This document shows positions 48,158 to 58,823 of a DNA stretch of 64,000 bases, one piece after another. The notes under the pieces were generated by a model, which was not told where the DNA came from, searched no databases, and saw nothing but the letters and a program-made list of their open reading frames with translations. The DNA comes from Lithobates sylvaticus (lineage: Eukaryota; Chordata; Amphibia; Anura; Ranidae): assembly GCA_028564925.1 (NCBI GenBank), contig CM053026.1, positions 127,931,150-127,995,149 of the forward strand, given 5' to 3'. Made by a program: the position numbers and the translations under genes. The stretch's first letter is position 1. Every line of letters starts with the position of its first letter.

Positions 48158-48400
48158 TAAAGGCAAAAAAAATTAAAAAATAACAAACATGTCATACTTA
48201 CCTGCTCTGTGCAGCGGTATTGCACAGAGCAGTTCCGATCCTCCCCTTCTCGGGTCCCCTGCCAGCGCTCCTGACCTCTCCCTCCTGTTGAGAGCCCCCA
48301 GAGCAAGCAGCTTGTAATGGGGGCACCCAAGCAGGCATGTTTCCGAGCCGTTGCCCTATGTGTCCATTCAGACATGGAACCAGGATTCTAAAGATTATTT
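48158..48400. repeat. TTAA-type MITE, one end only
   Basis: TTAAAGGCAAAAAAAATTAA opens a segment with CATACTTACCTGCTCTGTGC and a short hairpin (CTGCTCTGTGC with GCACAGAGCAG). The right end is not found. Confidence 0.4.
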
Positions 48401-48585
48401 CCAAAATCTGATGTTAGGTAGGAGTTATTGTTATAGCGTATATCATCATGAAAATGCATTAGGTTACTTCATAATAGTTATACATTTTTAACTTGGAGGT
48501 GTTTGTGTCCCAGACCACAAGGAGTTCCCAAGAGAAATCTATTGTTCTCTTTCTATTGTTCTGCTCTGTTTTACTGTATTTTTTA

Positions 48586-50897
48586 TTTTTTTTTAAATTC
48601 TTTATTTCTTTACAGGACTACATAGATATACTGTTTAAACATAAAATAAAAAGATACGGCATAGCCTTTACATATTGCATCACATTATCTTCATGTTGCA
48701 TATCTGCCTTTGCCTTTCTATATTCTAAATCCATAGACCTGTTTATTTTATTTTTCCCTCCCCCCCCCTTCCCTGTTAACTACTCCCTAACTTAAAAAAA
48801 CAAAAAAAAAAAAAAAGGGGGACTCCCCCCCCCTCCCCTCCTCCCCCTCCCCCCCCTCCCCCTCCTCCCCCTCCTCCCCCCTCTCTCCCGTCGATGGCCG
48901 TATTGTATATACCTCATTTCTACTTATTTTACTAGTTGTATTCGAGTTACTCCCAACTTTCCTCCCCGATCTGTCTCTTACCTTCCTCAGTTTGCAGAAA
49001 GGACTCCCATGGGGCCCATGTTTCAGATATTTGTTCTTTTTTAGTCATAGTTGTGGGAATCATATTTTCCATTATCCCTATGTTTCTCACCTTGTTAAGC
49101 CACATGGAGATCTGCGGTGCAGCTGGATCCTTCCAGCATGCCGTTATACTACTTTTAGCAGCATTTACCATGTGGCACAAGAGTGAGTTTTTATATCTCT
49201 CCCGTGGGATTTGTGAGGAATGTAAGAGATAGAATGCCGGGTCCCATGGTATCCGGTAATCCGTGAATCGTTGCATGATTCTCTGCACTTCCTGCCAGAA
49301 AATTTTAATTTTTGGACAAGTCCAGAAAATATGTACAATGGTACCTCTTTCTTGACAGCCCCTCCAGCACCTATCCGATGTCGTTTGGGAGAATTTGTTC
49401 ATTAGGGAGGGTGTATAATACCATCGCGTTAGAATTTTGTAATTCAATTCCTGAATCTTAGTACATCTGGAGGAGTTTAAGGTTAGATATATTATATTCT
49501 GTTGTTGATCTATTGTGAAAATTTGTTCCAAATCTCTCTCCCACTTTCCCAGGCTTACCATCTTAAAGTGTTCTGGAGGGGCGGTCAGCATTGCGTATAA
49601 CTTAGAGACTCCGTGGGGGAAAGACCCTTTCTCCTCACAGTATCTCTCAAATTTTGTTCTTGGTCGGTTATAGCTTTCCTGGGGCCCTATGGATTCCAGG
49701 AAGTGTCTAATCTGTCGTGCTTGCCAAAAAGGTAATTTAAACTGACCATCCATGTTCATTAATAAGTCTAGTGTTGGCCAATTATTAAGATTAAAGAAAT
49801 GCGATGCTTGGAAAATGCCTCTATCTATCATTTTTTTGAAGACCCCTAGCTCAAGGCCCGGAGGAAAATCCGGGTTCCCCAAGATAGGAAACAGGGGGGA
49901 TTTTATTGAAGAGGGTTTAGAATTCTGGATAAACTTTTCTCCCGTCAGAAGTGTGGGTCCTATCAAGGGGTGTGTCTTTACTGCAGGAGGGATAGCAGCG
50001 CAGCACCATATTGCCCTGTTAAGTGGGATTTTACTAACATATTGCTCGATATTGATCCACAGTTTACTCCCTTCATTTCGGTTCCAATCTATTATCCTAC
50101 CCAGTTGGGACGCTAGGTAGTATTTATATAGGTCTGGCGCTGCTATTCCTCCTGCCGTTTTTGATAAAGTGAGCAGTTTTCTATTTATCCTTGGGCGTCT
50201 ACTTGCCCAGATAAATTTTGTAAAGACACATCTAGCTTGGTTAAAGAAGGCCAGAGGGACAGACACAGGCAAGGCCTGGAAAAGATACAGGAACTTTGGT
50301 ATAATACTCATTTTTAGAATATTACTTCTCCCGAACCAGGAATGTCTTGCTTTACTCCATTTTTCCAATAGTGCTGTTACTTCTTTAATTAAAGGGGGAT
50401 AATTTAAAACATAGATGTCTTTTAACTTCGGTGGGATATAGATTCCAAGATAATTTAGTGCACTTGATGTCCATCTAAACTTAAAACTATCCACTATATT
50501 CTTGCATATGGGGTGCTCCATGGACACCCACATCGCCTCCGACTTGCTGTAATTTATCTTAAAGTTCGACTGGGCACCGTATTCTTCCACCTCCTTTATG
50601 AGGTTTGGAAGTGATATCTGTGGATTTGTAATTGAAAAAAGTAGATCGTCCGCATATGCGGAGGCTTTATATTCTTGTTTTCCAATACAAATACCACTAA
50701 TATCGGGATTTTGACGAATTTTATTTAACAAGGGCTCCAAAGTCAGAACAAATAATAGAGGCGATAAAGGGCAGCCCTGGCGCGTCCCATTTGATATAGA
50801 GAAATACTCTGAATGAACTCCGTTAGCCTTAACCAAGGCTTGTGGTGTAGAGTATATCCCTTCAATCCAGTGTAACATTCTATCTCCAAAATCCATG
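48586..50897 (-). mobile_element. L1-clade LINE, 5'-truncated, 2.3 kb
   Basis: The element reads on the minus strand and is flanked by a 14 bp duplication TACTGTATTTTTTA (48572-48585 and 50898-50911). It is truncated within the reverse transcriptase at its 5' end and keeps the rest of ORF2, a 360 bp 3' UTR with a G-rich tract (48820-48890 on the plus strand as C runs) and an A-rich tail. Truncation of this sort is the usual result of incomplete reverse transcription. Confidence 0.9.
48947..50896 (-). CDS. LINE ORF2 C-terminal half, 649 codons open, 5'-truncated
   Basis: The frame starts at the truncation point; the ATG at 50896 happens to lie at the junction and is not the native start. NGTRQGCPLSPLLF (36-49) and YADD (81-84) are reverse transcriptase motifs B and C. 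The thumb and linker follow, and CWRGCQERGTIVHIFWTC gives the CX3CX7HX4C knuckle. Endonuclease and the motif A Asp are missing, so it cannot act. The total absence of stops over 1.95 kb indicates a young copy. Sequence differs clearly from the ORF2 at 12635, so it is a separate subfamily. Confidence 0.9.
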   Translation of the reverse strand: MDFGDRMLHWIEGIYSTPQALVKANGVHSEYFSISNGTRQGCPLSPLLFVLTLEPLLNKIRQNPDISGICIGKQEYKASAYADDLLFSITNPQISLPNLIKEVEEYGAQSNFKINYSKSEAMWVSMEHPICKNIVDSFKFRWTSSALNYLGIYIPPKLKDIYVLNYPPLIKEVTALLEKWSKARHSWFGRSNILKMSIIPKFLYLFQALPVSVPLAFFNQARCVFTKFIWASRRPRINRKLLTLSKTAGGIAAPDLYKYYLASQLGRIIDWNRNEGSKLWINIEQYVSKIPLNRAIWCCAAIPPAVKTHPLIGPTLLTGEKFIQNSKPSSIKSPLFPILGNPDFPPGLELGVFKKMIDRGIFQASHFFNLNNWPTLDLLMNMDGQFKLPFWQARQIRHFLESIGPQESYNRPRTKFERYCEEKGSFPHGVSKLYAMLTAPPEHFKMVSLGKWERDLEQIFTIDQQQNIIYLTLNSSRCTKIQELNYKILTRWYYTPSLMNKFSQTTSDRCWRGCQERGTIVHIFWTCPKIKIFWQEVQRIMQRFTDYRIPWDPAFYLLHSSQIPRERYKNSLLCHMVNAAKSSITACWKDPAAPQISMWLNKVRNIGIMENMIPTTMTKKEQISETWAPWESFLQTEEGKRQIGEESWE

Positions 50898-50911
50898 TAC
50901 TGTATTTTTTA

Positions 50912-51450
50912 ACTGAAATGTTTTATTGTTACTATATTTTATCATGTTTGCTTTTCAGGTATGTAATTCTTTCATACTTTACTGTGTTTTATTGTTAACC
51001 ATTATTTTCTTTTCAGGTACGCCATTCAGCTGCAGCACTGATTTATTTATCTTGACAGCAACAGTGTTTGCTCTCACGATACGTAAATCGGTGACTCCAG
51101 TGCTGTAGGAGGTGATTTCACCACTACAGTTTAAAAAAAAAGAGCATATATGCCAAAGCATGGGGCAGGGATGGAGGGGCGATTTGCCCCTAACATTAGG
51201 GGCGCATTGCCCCCATGCTTTGGCATATATTTTTTACTCTTTTTTTGGCACAGATTGTTGTTGTTTTATTGAGTTAATGTTTTATTGTTACCATTATTTG
51301 ATTTTCAGGTACGTCTTTCAGCTGCAGCACCGATTTATTTATCTTAACAGCAACAGCATTTGCTCTCATGCTATGTAAATCAGCATAAACACCATCGCTG
51401 TAGAAGGTGATTTCAACACCACAGTTAAAAAACAAATGGTGCATGTATGC
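50912..51450. repeat. Tandem duplication with a 292 bp period
   Basis: TTTATTGTTAACCATTATTT and then TTTTCAGGTAC, CAGCTGCAGCAC, GATTTATTTATCTT, AACAGCAACAG and GTAGAGGTGATTTCA-like blocks recur at 50985-51130 and 51277-51440. A third partial start (TTTTCAGGTATG) lies at 50952. Each unit opens with a pyrimidine tract, CAG and GT. The family is unknown to me. Confidence 0.65.
51146..51230. repeat. Strong hairpin between the two tandem units
   Basis: ATATATGCCAAAGCATGGGG pairs with its complement at 51209-51230, around an inner pair TTGCCCCTAA/TTAGGGGCGCA. It could be a minute MITE or part of the tandem unit. Confidence 0.65.
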
Positions 51451-52092
51451 CAATTTTTTAGAAGTGAGTGGATGCAGGGCGGTATTCTAATGGTGGGAAT
51501 ACCCACCGGTCAATCTCTTTTTTCGTTCAGCCCATAGGCTGCATAAAAAAAGAACATCACAATATATGCCCAACAAGAACCAGCGACATACTGGTATGTT
51601 GCTGGACTTTGTGTGGTTATACCAGAATGATGCCTGCAGGTTTAGATATCATCTTGGTATTGTTCTTTTCAGCCAGCGGTCAGCTTTCATGTAAAAGCAA
51701 TTCTAGCGGCTAATTAGACGCTAGACTGCTTTTACAAGCAGTGGGAGGGAACATCCCCCCTCTTGCCCTTTTTGGAAAGTAGACACCCCAGACTACATGT
51801 TGATAGGCATGTTGAGTCCATGGAATAGTTTATATTTTGCAACAAGTTTTTGGGAAAATTACAATAGTTTTTTTTTTCACAAAGTTGTCACTAAATGATA
51901 TATTGAGTGACTGAGTGTTTTGCATGGTGAGTATTTTGCAGCTCTCATTTGTTTTGGAAAATTAAGAAAGTAAAGCAATATATATTTTTAAAACTTTGTG
52001 ACAAAGTGAGATCTGCAAAACACTCATGGGGTCATTTGGAAGAGTTTTGTGCTATCTGGGCATTTCATGGCCTCCAAAACTGTGATAGGTAG
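51451..52092. other. Unclassified interval
   Basis: Contains an imperfect inverted pair, CACAAAGTTGTCACT near 51880 and ACTTTGTGACAAAGTG near 51990. No coding sequence is supported. Confidence 0.35.
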
Positions 52093-52624
52093 TAGACATG
52101 TGCAATTCGTTTCGTTTTTTTTTAATTTTTCGTTTTTTTTTCGTTATTTTCGTTCGTTCGTTTTCGTACGAATGAACGAATTGTTCGAATCGTACGAATC
52201 AGAATAACGAATCGTTCGAATCGTACGAATCCAATTAACGAATCATTTGAATCGAACGAATCCGAAAAACAACGAAAAACCGAAAAAAACAAATTAGAAA
52301 CAACGAATGTACTAATGAAGAAAATCCGAAAAACGAAAACGAACAAAAAAATTCGTACATTCGTAACTTTTTTTTTGTTGAATTGGTAATTTTCAGTGTC
52401 CCTTACAATGGCGCTGCTTAACGTGCTTCGAATGGATTGAACAAAAAAATTCGTACATTTGTAACTTTTTTTTTCGATTCGTAACTTTTTTTTTTTTTTT
52501 TTTCAATTCGTAATTTTCCGTGTCTCTATTGAACAAAAAAATTCGTACATTCGTAACTTTTTTTTTCGATTTGTAACTTTTTTTTTCGATTTGTAAATTA
52601 TTAAAATGTAATAATAGCATACAC

Positions 52625-54200
52625 AGCCCTCAAAAATTGCACTCGCACACTCGCATTTTGCGAGTGATTTTTGAGGGCTGGCGAGGAGAAGAGAGGAGAG
52701 CCGCCACTGGGAGATCACAGCAGGGAACATTCAGACTTTTGTTTCATAAGCTGTGAGTGTTCCCCCGCCGTGCGCCGTCACATAAGCTCCTCCCCTTTTC
52801 CGGGACTTTGATAGACAGATCACCCGTCCAATCCTAGGACGGGTGACATGTATCACACTTCCCCGGACAAGGGGAGGGGCTTATGTGACGGCGCGCCGTG
52901 GGGGAACACTCACAGCTTATGAAACAAAAGTCTGAATGTTCCCTGCTGTGATCTCCCAGTGGCAGCTCTCCTCTCTTCTCCTCCACAGGTAGGCAGCACA
53001 TGGGGGACACAGGCTGCAAATGGGGGGGAGACACAGGCTGCAAATGGGGGGGGGGGGGACACTGGCTGCAAATGGGGGGGGACACTGGCTGCAAATGGGG
53101 GGGGGGACACTGGCTGCAAATGGGGGGGGGACACTGGCTGCACGGGGGGGGGGGGGGGGGGGGGGGGGGGTGGGGGGGGGGGGGGGGGGGACACTGGCTG
53201 CACATGGGGGGGGGACACTGGCTGCACATGGGGGGGGACACTGGCTGCACATGGGGGGGACACTGGCTGCTCATGGGGGGGACACTGGCTGCTCATGGGG
53301 GGGACACTGGCTGCTCATGGGGGGGACACTGGCTGCTCATGGGGGGGGACACTGGCTGCTCATGGGGGGGACACTGGCTGCTCATGGGGGGGGGGGGGGG
53401 ACACTGGCTGCAAATGGGGGGGGACACTGGCTGCAAATGGGGGGGGGACACTGGCTGCACATGGGGGGGACACTGGCTGCACATGGGGGGGATGACACTG
53501 GCTGCACATGGGGGGGGGACACTGGCTGCACATGGGGGGGACACTGGCTGCTCATGGGGGGGACACTGGCTGCTCATGGGGGGGGAAACTGGCTGCACAT
53601 GGGGGGGGGCACTGGCTGCACATAGGGGGGGCACAGGCTGCACATGGGGGGGACACTGGCTGCACATAGGGGGGGGCGACACAGGCTGCACATGGGGGGG
53701 GGACACAGGCTGCACATGGGGGGGACACAGGCTGCACATGGGGGGGGACACAGGCTGCACATGGAGGGGGGGACACAGGCTGCACATGGAGGGGGGACAC
53801 AGGCTGCATATGGGGGGGGGCACAGGCTGCATATGGGGGGGACACAGGCTGCACATGGGGGGGACACAGGCTGCACATGGGGGGGACACAGGCTGCACAT
53901 GGGGGGGGACACAGGCTGCACATGGGGGGGGCACAGGCTGCACATGGGGGGGCACAGGCTGCACATGGGGGGGGGGGGGGGGGGCACAGGCTGCACATGG
54001 GGGGACACAGGCTGCATTAACATTAAGGTTGTTAATATTTTTATAACTTAATTGCATAAAACATTAAAGGTGTAATTTAATGAGATAATTTATGAGGGTG
54101 GGTTTAGGGGCGGGGCAGGGTAGGGGTTGGGCGGGGCAACTGGTGGCGAGTAACCCTTAAGGCCTGGCTAGTAGCTCAGGACTTGAAATTTTGAGCCCTG
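52625..54200. mobile_element. hAT-type non-autonomous element with poly-G minisatellite
   Basis: An 8 bp duplication GCATACAC flanks it exactly (52617-52624 and 54201-54208), the hAT signature. The termini AGCCCTCAAAA and TTTTGAGCCCTG are inverted. A small hairpin at 52625-52678 and a larger inverted repeat with arms of about 110 bp (52685-52795 and 52862-52985) fill the left part. The minisatellite at 52995-54015 fills most of the rest. Confidence 0.75.
52995..54015 (+). repeat. Poly-G minisatellite, unit 21-25 bp, about 44 copies
   Basis: Each unit is a run of 6-10 or more G followed by ACACTGGCTGCACAT, or ACACAGGCTGCACAT in the right half. One run at 53146-53190 is over 40 G with a single T. 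ORFs of up to 348 codons in several frames arise from the repeat and are not genes. Confidence 0.92.
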
Positions 54201-54529
54201 GCATACACATTACATAAAATTATGAATTATGCTCCGATTACGAATCTACGAATGTTACGAATGTACGAATAAATAGGAATGCGTCCGAAAACGAATCAAC
54301 GAAAAAAATAACTCTTACGAATGTACGAATCGTTACGAATACGAACACCGACGACTTACGAATGTACGAATCGTTACGAATCAACGGAAACGAAAAAAAC
54401 GAAACGAAAAAAAAAAAAAAAATTTTTTTCGGAAACGAAAAAAACGAAACGAAAATAAACAAATTTTTTTGTTGTGCACATGTCTAATAGGTAGTGAGGA
54501 GTGAAATCAAAAATGTACACCTTTAGGGG

Positions 54530-55060
54530 AGGAAAGGGGGGGGGGGAACCCACAAGGCTACCGGTTATCTATATAACAGTTGATGTTTTTCCTATATATG
54601 ACATTAGCTTTCTCCGGGAGTTTGAGTCCCAAAATGTTGTCACTTTTTAGAACCTGCCAATGCTTTTTAATTACTTTATTCACCCACCAATATTGTGATG
54701 AGAATGAGTAATAAAGGACCATTCAAATTTATTCTGGTTCCCTCCACCCTCTCTTTGGGGGTCAGTAAGCTCTCTCTATCTAAGAGTGAGACTGTTTGTA
54801 ATTCTTTATAAAAATTCACAGGATCATATTCCTTTTCCCTAAACTGATCCTTTAGTATATTTGCCTGAGATTCAAAATCTTCCAACAAAGAACAGTTCCT
54901 CCTAAGATGTTGGAACTGTCCTTTGGGAATTGCTTTAAGCCAATTAGGATGATGGCAACTATCTATTGGAATGTATCCATTGCGATCTGTCGGCTTAAAG
55001 TAGGTTTTGGTTAGTAATTGGTTGTAATTGGTAGTACCATAATTGGTTGTGTTCTTTAAA
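54530..55060 (-). mobile_element. Penelope-like segment in inverted orientation
   Basis: This minus-strand segment matches the plus-strand element downstream: 54676-55030 pairs with about 55840-56180, 54600-54670 with about 56185-56275, and 54555-54580 with about 57965-57990. The join indicates an internally shortened copy. Head-to-head partial copies are typical of Penelope-like insertions. Confidence 0.7.
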
Positions 55061-55246
55061 GATAGTTAGTGGGATAGATTACCTAACTTTGCGAATAGGG
55101 AGGTTTATAGCTTTTTTTCTCCAGCTCTTGGTGACTAGGACCCCAGCCTTTTTGAAAGATTCTGTTCAAATTATTAATGAAATATCACAATGGAAGATAG
55201 AGGATGACGTCATGCTAGTAACGGCAGACATCTCCTCTCTCTATAC

Positions 55247-55394
55247 CAGGAATCTTCAAACTACGGCCCTCCAGCTGTTGCGGAACTACACATCCCATGA
55301 GGCCTTGTAAAACTCTGACATTCACAGACATGACTAGGCATGATGGGAATTGTAGTTCCTGAACAACTGGAGGGCCATAGTTTGAAGACCCCTG
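55247..55394. repeat. hAT MITE, 148 bp, inside the Penelope reverse transcriptase
   Basis: The ends CAGGAATCTTCAAACT and AGTTTGAAGACCCCTG are inverted, and the 8 bp duplication CTCTATAC flanks both sides (55239-55246 and 55395-55402). The interior CCTCCAGCTGTTGCGGAACT is the familiar vertebrate hAT MITE sequence. Confidence 0.88.
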
Positions 55395-56462
55395 CTCTAT
55401 ACTATTATCTCACATGAGTTGGGATATCAGGCAGCTAAATACTTTCTAACTAGTGATCAGTCTTTGAACACCTCTACTTTGGATTTTTTTTGCGACTTCT
55501 ACAATTTGCTACCGAGCATAATTATTTTATTACGGAGGACAGTATTATTTACAAAGCAACGGAGTAGCGATGGGGGGGGGGGGGGGGATTTGCACCCAGC
55601 CTCGCTAATCTTTTCATGGCACTATGGGAGAATGATGTTCTGTTGTCATCTAAAGATTCCAGATTACTTTTTTGGTGTCGCTACATAGATGATGCCTTTT
55701 TTCTGTGAAAAGGGGATGAAGAATCGTTACATTCATTCATGACAAGCCTTAAAAAACAACCAATGGGGGATTAGATTTACTTACGAACATAGTAAAACAT
55801 CTGTTAACTTTTTAGATTTGGTTATCTTTAAAGAACAGAACCAATTACTAACCAAAACCTACTTTAATCCGATAGATCGCAACGGATACATTCCAATTGA
55901 TAGTTGCCATCATCCTAATTGGCTTAAAGCAATTCCCAAAAGACAGTTCCAAACATCTTAGGAGGAACAGTTCTTTGTTGGAAGATTTTGAATCTCAGGC
56001 AAATATACTTAAGGATTGGTTTAGGGAAAAGGTATATGATCCTGTAAATGTATATAAAGAATTACAAACAGTCTCACTCTTAGATAGAGAGAGCTTACTG
56101 ACCCATAAGAGAGGGTGGAGGGAAACCAGAATAAATTTGAATGGTCCTTTTTTACAACTGTCTCATCACAATAATGGTGGGTGAATAAATTAATCAAAAA
56201 GCATTGTCAGGTTCTAAAAAGTGACAACATTTTGGGACTCAAACTCCAGGAGAAAGCTAATGTCATATATAGGAAAAACCAAACCTTGAAAGATACCTTG
56301 GCCCCCAGTGTAATAAACCCCCCTCAGAAAATGTGCATGTTTGGGACCCTCAAAGGTTTTTTTCTGTGCAAAAGGTGTACTGTATGCAAAACATCCAAAA
56401 CCATTAAGACTTCTTCCTTTTTTTCACAAGTAACTTCAAAGGTATATAACATCACTGACTTT

Positions 56463-57630
56463 TTTTTATCATTTAAGGTTTTATTGAAAAATGAGAAGAA
56501 AAAAGAACAGAGTGCACAAATTGCAATAAGCAGATGCAACTGCTAGAGTATTTGTCAATACAACTTTTAGAGGCATAAAATATTTTAGATATATATTCTG
56601 GATATATTCAGTTTAACCATTTTACATATAAATCGATCAGAACGTATTTGAATAAAGAATTTCCATTATAAATACATAGTCATAGCAGAGTTATTCAACT
56701 TGGTCTGTGACTTAACTGTTGAATGAATGAATGAATGAATGATTTGTATAGCGCTGCAACTGCGAACTGAACCGCCTCGAGGCGCTTGATCCGACCTGCG
56801 TTGATTCCTTTTTAGAAGAGGTGGGTCTAGAGTTTTTTTCCTGAAGGCCCGATGGTCTTTTTCCAAGCGGATGTTCGTAGGTAGAGCATTCCATAGCCGT
56901 GGTCCTTGGACTGCAAATCTTCGTTCTCCCCTTGATTTGTACCGGGACTTGGGGACGAGGAGGAGGTTTTGGTTGTTAGATCGGAGGTTGCGATTGGGAG
57001 TGTAGTATTGTATTTTTTTGCATAAGTTATGTTATCTAAATCATGTGATCATCGGCATCCGCTATCACAGTTATTGCTGATATTGGTGAGCAGAGAGGAA
57101 AGAGAATGAGAGAAAAGGGTATAAGAAAAGAAAAGAAGGGAAAGGTCAGGTAATTTGTTATCTGGGTGCTGTTGGTAACATTTGGTGGAGGTAAGCAAAC
57201 AGAAAAACCTTTGGGGGAGAATTCAAGGCATGTGTCTAGCGGTTTCAAAATCTTGCGAGAATTTAAAGATCAACCAGGGTTGCCAGGTTTTGTGAAATCT
57301 TTCCACAGTGCCTTTGTCTTGGGCTAGGGTATCTTCCATTTCATAGATGTCCCCTGCTCTGTTCAACCACTCCGAGATGAAAGGAACCCAAGATGAGTTC
57401 CAGTTCAGGGGAATCAGTGATTTGGCTGCATTAAGAAGAATGTTTGTATTTTTTAAAAGAGAAGTTGGCCAAATGCAGTAAACAACAAGCTGCATTTAAG
57501 TTTAATTTGGTTTCGGTAATCTTTTGAATTAGTTTCCGAATTTCTTGCCAAAAGGGTTTAATCGAGGGGCAGTGCCACCAAATGTGGATCAGAGTGCCCC
57601 GCTCAGACTTACATCTCCAGCAAACTTCTG
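56463..57630 (-). pseudogene. L1-clade LINE ORF2 3' fragment, inside the Penelope element
   Basis: It is flanked by a 15 bp duplication AACATCACTGACTTT (56448-56462 and 57631-57645). On the minus strand it starts at the ORF2 zinc knuckle (WRCKSERGTLIHIWWHC) and continues in another frame as LLNAAKSLIPLNW and NRAGDIYEMEDTLA, homologous to the C-terminus of the ORF2 at 12635. A frame change lies near 57500. The 3' UTR contains a SINE, and a T run at 56459-56467 is the A tail. Confidence 0.8.
56722..57010 (-). repeat. SINE-like element in the LINE fragment 3' region
   Basis: A TTGAATGAATGAATGAATGA run (the tail, minus orientation) is followed by TTTGTATAGCGCTGCAACTG and about 270 bp with CCAAGCGGATGTTCGTAGG and GAGCATTCCATAGCC, resembling a frog SINE or short LINE-tail family. 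The 5' boundary is approximate. Confidence 0.55.
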
Positions 57631-58020
57631 AACATCACTGACTTTATCACATGTGGAACTGTAGGGGTCAATTATCTTCTTAGGTGTCCGTGTGGCCTCC
57701 AATATGTGGGGAGGACCACAAGGACACTTAATGTAAGAATAGGGGAACATCTAGCCAATATACGTAGGGGGTTTATTGGACATAGTGTTTCCAAACATTT
57801 TCGCCTTCATCATAAGAGGGACCCTTCCCTCCTTCAGGTTATTGCTATAGAGAGGTATACCCCTCATTGGAGGGGAAATAACCTCAAAAGACACATCTCA
57901 TGCAGAGAAACAAGATGGATGTTTGACATCCAATGTTACAGCCCCTTGGGGCTTAATGTTGAATGGGACATCAACTGCTATATAGATAACCGGTAGCCCC
58001 TGTGTGTTTCTACCCCCCCC

Positions 58021-58624
58021 TCCTCCCCAGGATATTTATTGGGGAAGGGCTATCGGTTTTGTATATGGGAATGAAGGGTTAATTTGCTGGTCATAGGGTG
58101 TCAGGGATATGGCCAATATTTCTGGCCAGGTAATTTTTATACTGTGTATGAGATATGGTAGGTCTGTAATATAATATAGAGTTAACACTATAATTGGGTC
58201 TGCCTAGTGACTGGGATAGTTTAAATAAGTTGTAGATGGCTGTGGATAAAAGTGTAGATCTTTGGAGCATGCTGGGAGGATGGTTTGCCCCTTTCCTCAC
58301 AGCTTGTCTCAAGGAATTTATCAATATATATGTATATAGGTGCATGTATATATTTTTCCTTTAAATAGGCTTTTTAATTTCCATTTTAATTTTCGTCAGT
58401 ACAATCTATGAGGTATTGTTAGTAATAACAATGGTGATTTATGGATACTAAGTATGTTTCATATGAACTGATGTTTAAATATGCTTTTCATAATATAAAA
58501 GTGTTTTATGTATAATGAGGATAAATAATTGCATTAGTAATATGTAATATTAGATTTATTAAATGCAAGTGAAAGTTTACCATGGTTTTTAATATATAAA
58601 AAACACATATTGATTCCATCGGTA
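58021..58624. other. Gene-free AT-rich interval
   Basis: The first 350 bp may be the 3' non-coding part of the Penelope-like element; no terminal repeat is clear. Confidence 0.35.
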
Positions 58625-58823
58625 TAGATTACACCAAAACCGCAGAGGTGATCAAATACCACCAAAAGAAAGCTCTATTTGTGGGGAAAAAAAGGACGCA
58701 TTTTAGTTTGGGTGCAGTATTGCATGTCCGCGCAATTACCAGTTAAAGCTGCGCAGTGCCAAATTGTAAAAAAAGTGCTCTGGTCAGAAAGGGGGTAAAA
58801 CCTTCCGAGGCTGAAGAGGTTAA
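58625..58823 (-). repeat. Family T1 TTAA element, truncated copy
   Basis: ACCGCAGAGGTGATCAAATA, AAGCTCTATTTGTGGG and GCAATTACCAGTTAAAGC match family T1 in minus orientation, ending CTGAAGAGGTTAA. The other end is missing. Confidence 0.65.

Larger units (their letters stand above)
52095..54484. mobile_element. TTCG-rich foldback element carrying a hAT-type element
   Basis: The ends GACATGTGCA and TGCACATGTC are inverted and flanked by TA (52093-52094, 54485-54486). Both subterminal regions (52110-52580 and 54230-54470) consist of CGAA/TTCG-rich words such as CGAATCGTTCGAAT and CGTACGAAT in inverted sense. Without the insertion at 52625-54200 it would be about 0.8 kb. No coding capacity is present. 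Confidence 0.7.
55061..58020 (+). mobile_element. Penelope-like retroelement, decayed, with two insertions
   Basis: 55080-55240 reads FLKDSVQIINEI and VTADISSLYT, a reverse transcriptase core. After a 148 bp insertion it resumes with SHELGYQAAKYFLT, and near 55675 WCRYIDDAF gives the catalytic YIDD. 56180-56440 is the linker. 57655-57996 holds the GIY-YIG endonuclease: LLRCPCGLQYVGRTTRT and VRIGEHLANIRRG. Insertions are a hAT MITE (55247-55394) and an L1 fragment (56463-57630). The frame is broken several times and the element is inactive. It differs from the Penelope fragment at 44185-45610 in sequence. Confidence 0.8.

Noticed and set aside
52834-54057. ORFs of up to 348 codons on both strands, Gly/His/Trp or Pro/Cys rich
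   Set aside because: All arise from the poly-G minisatellite and exist in several frames at once.
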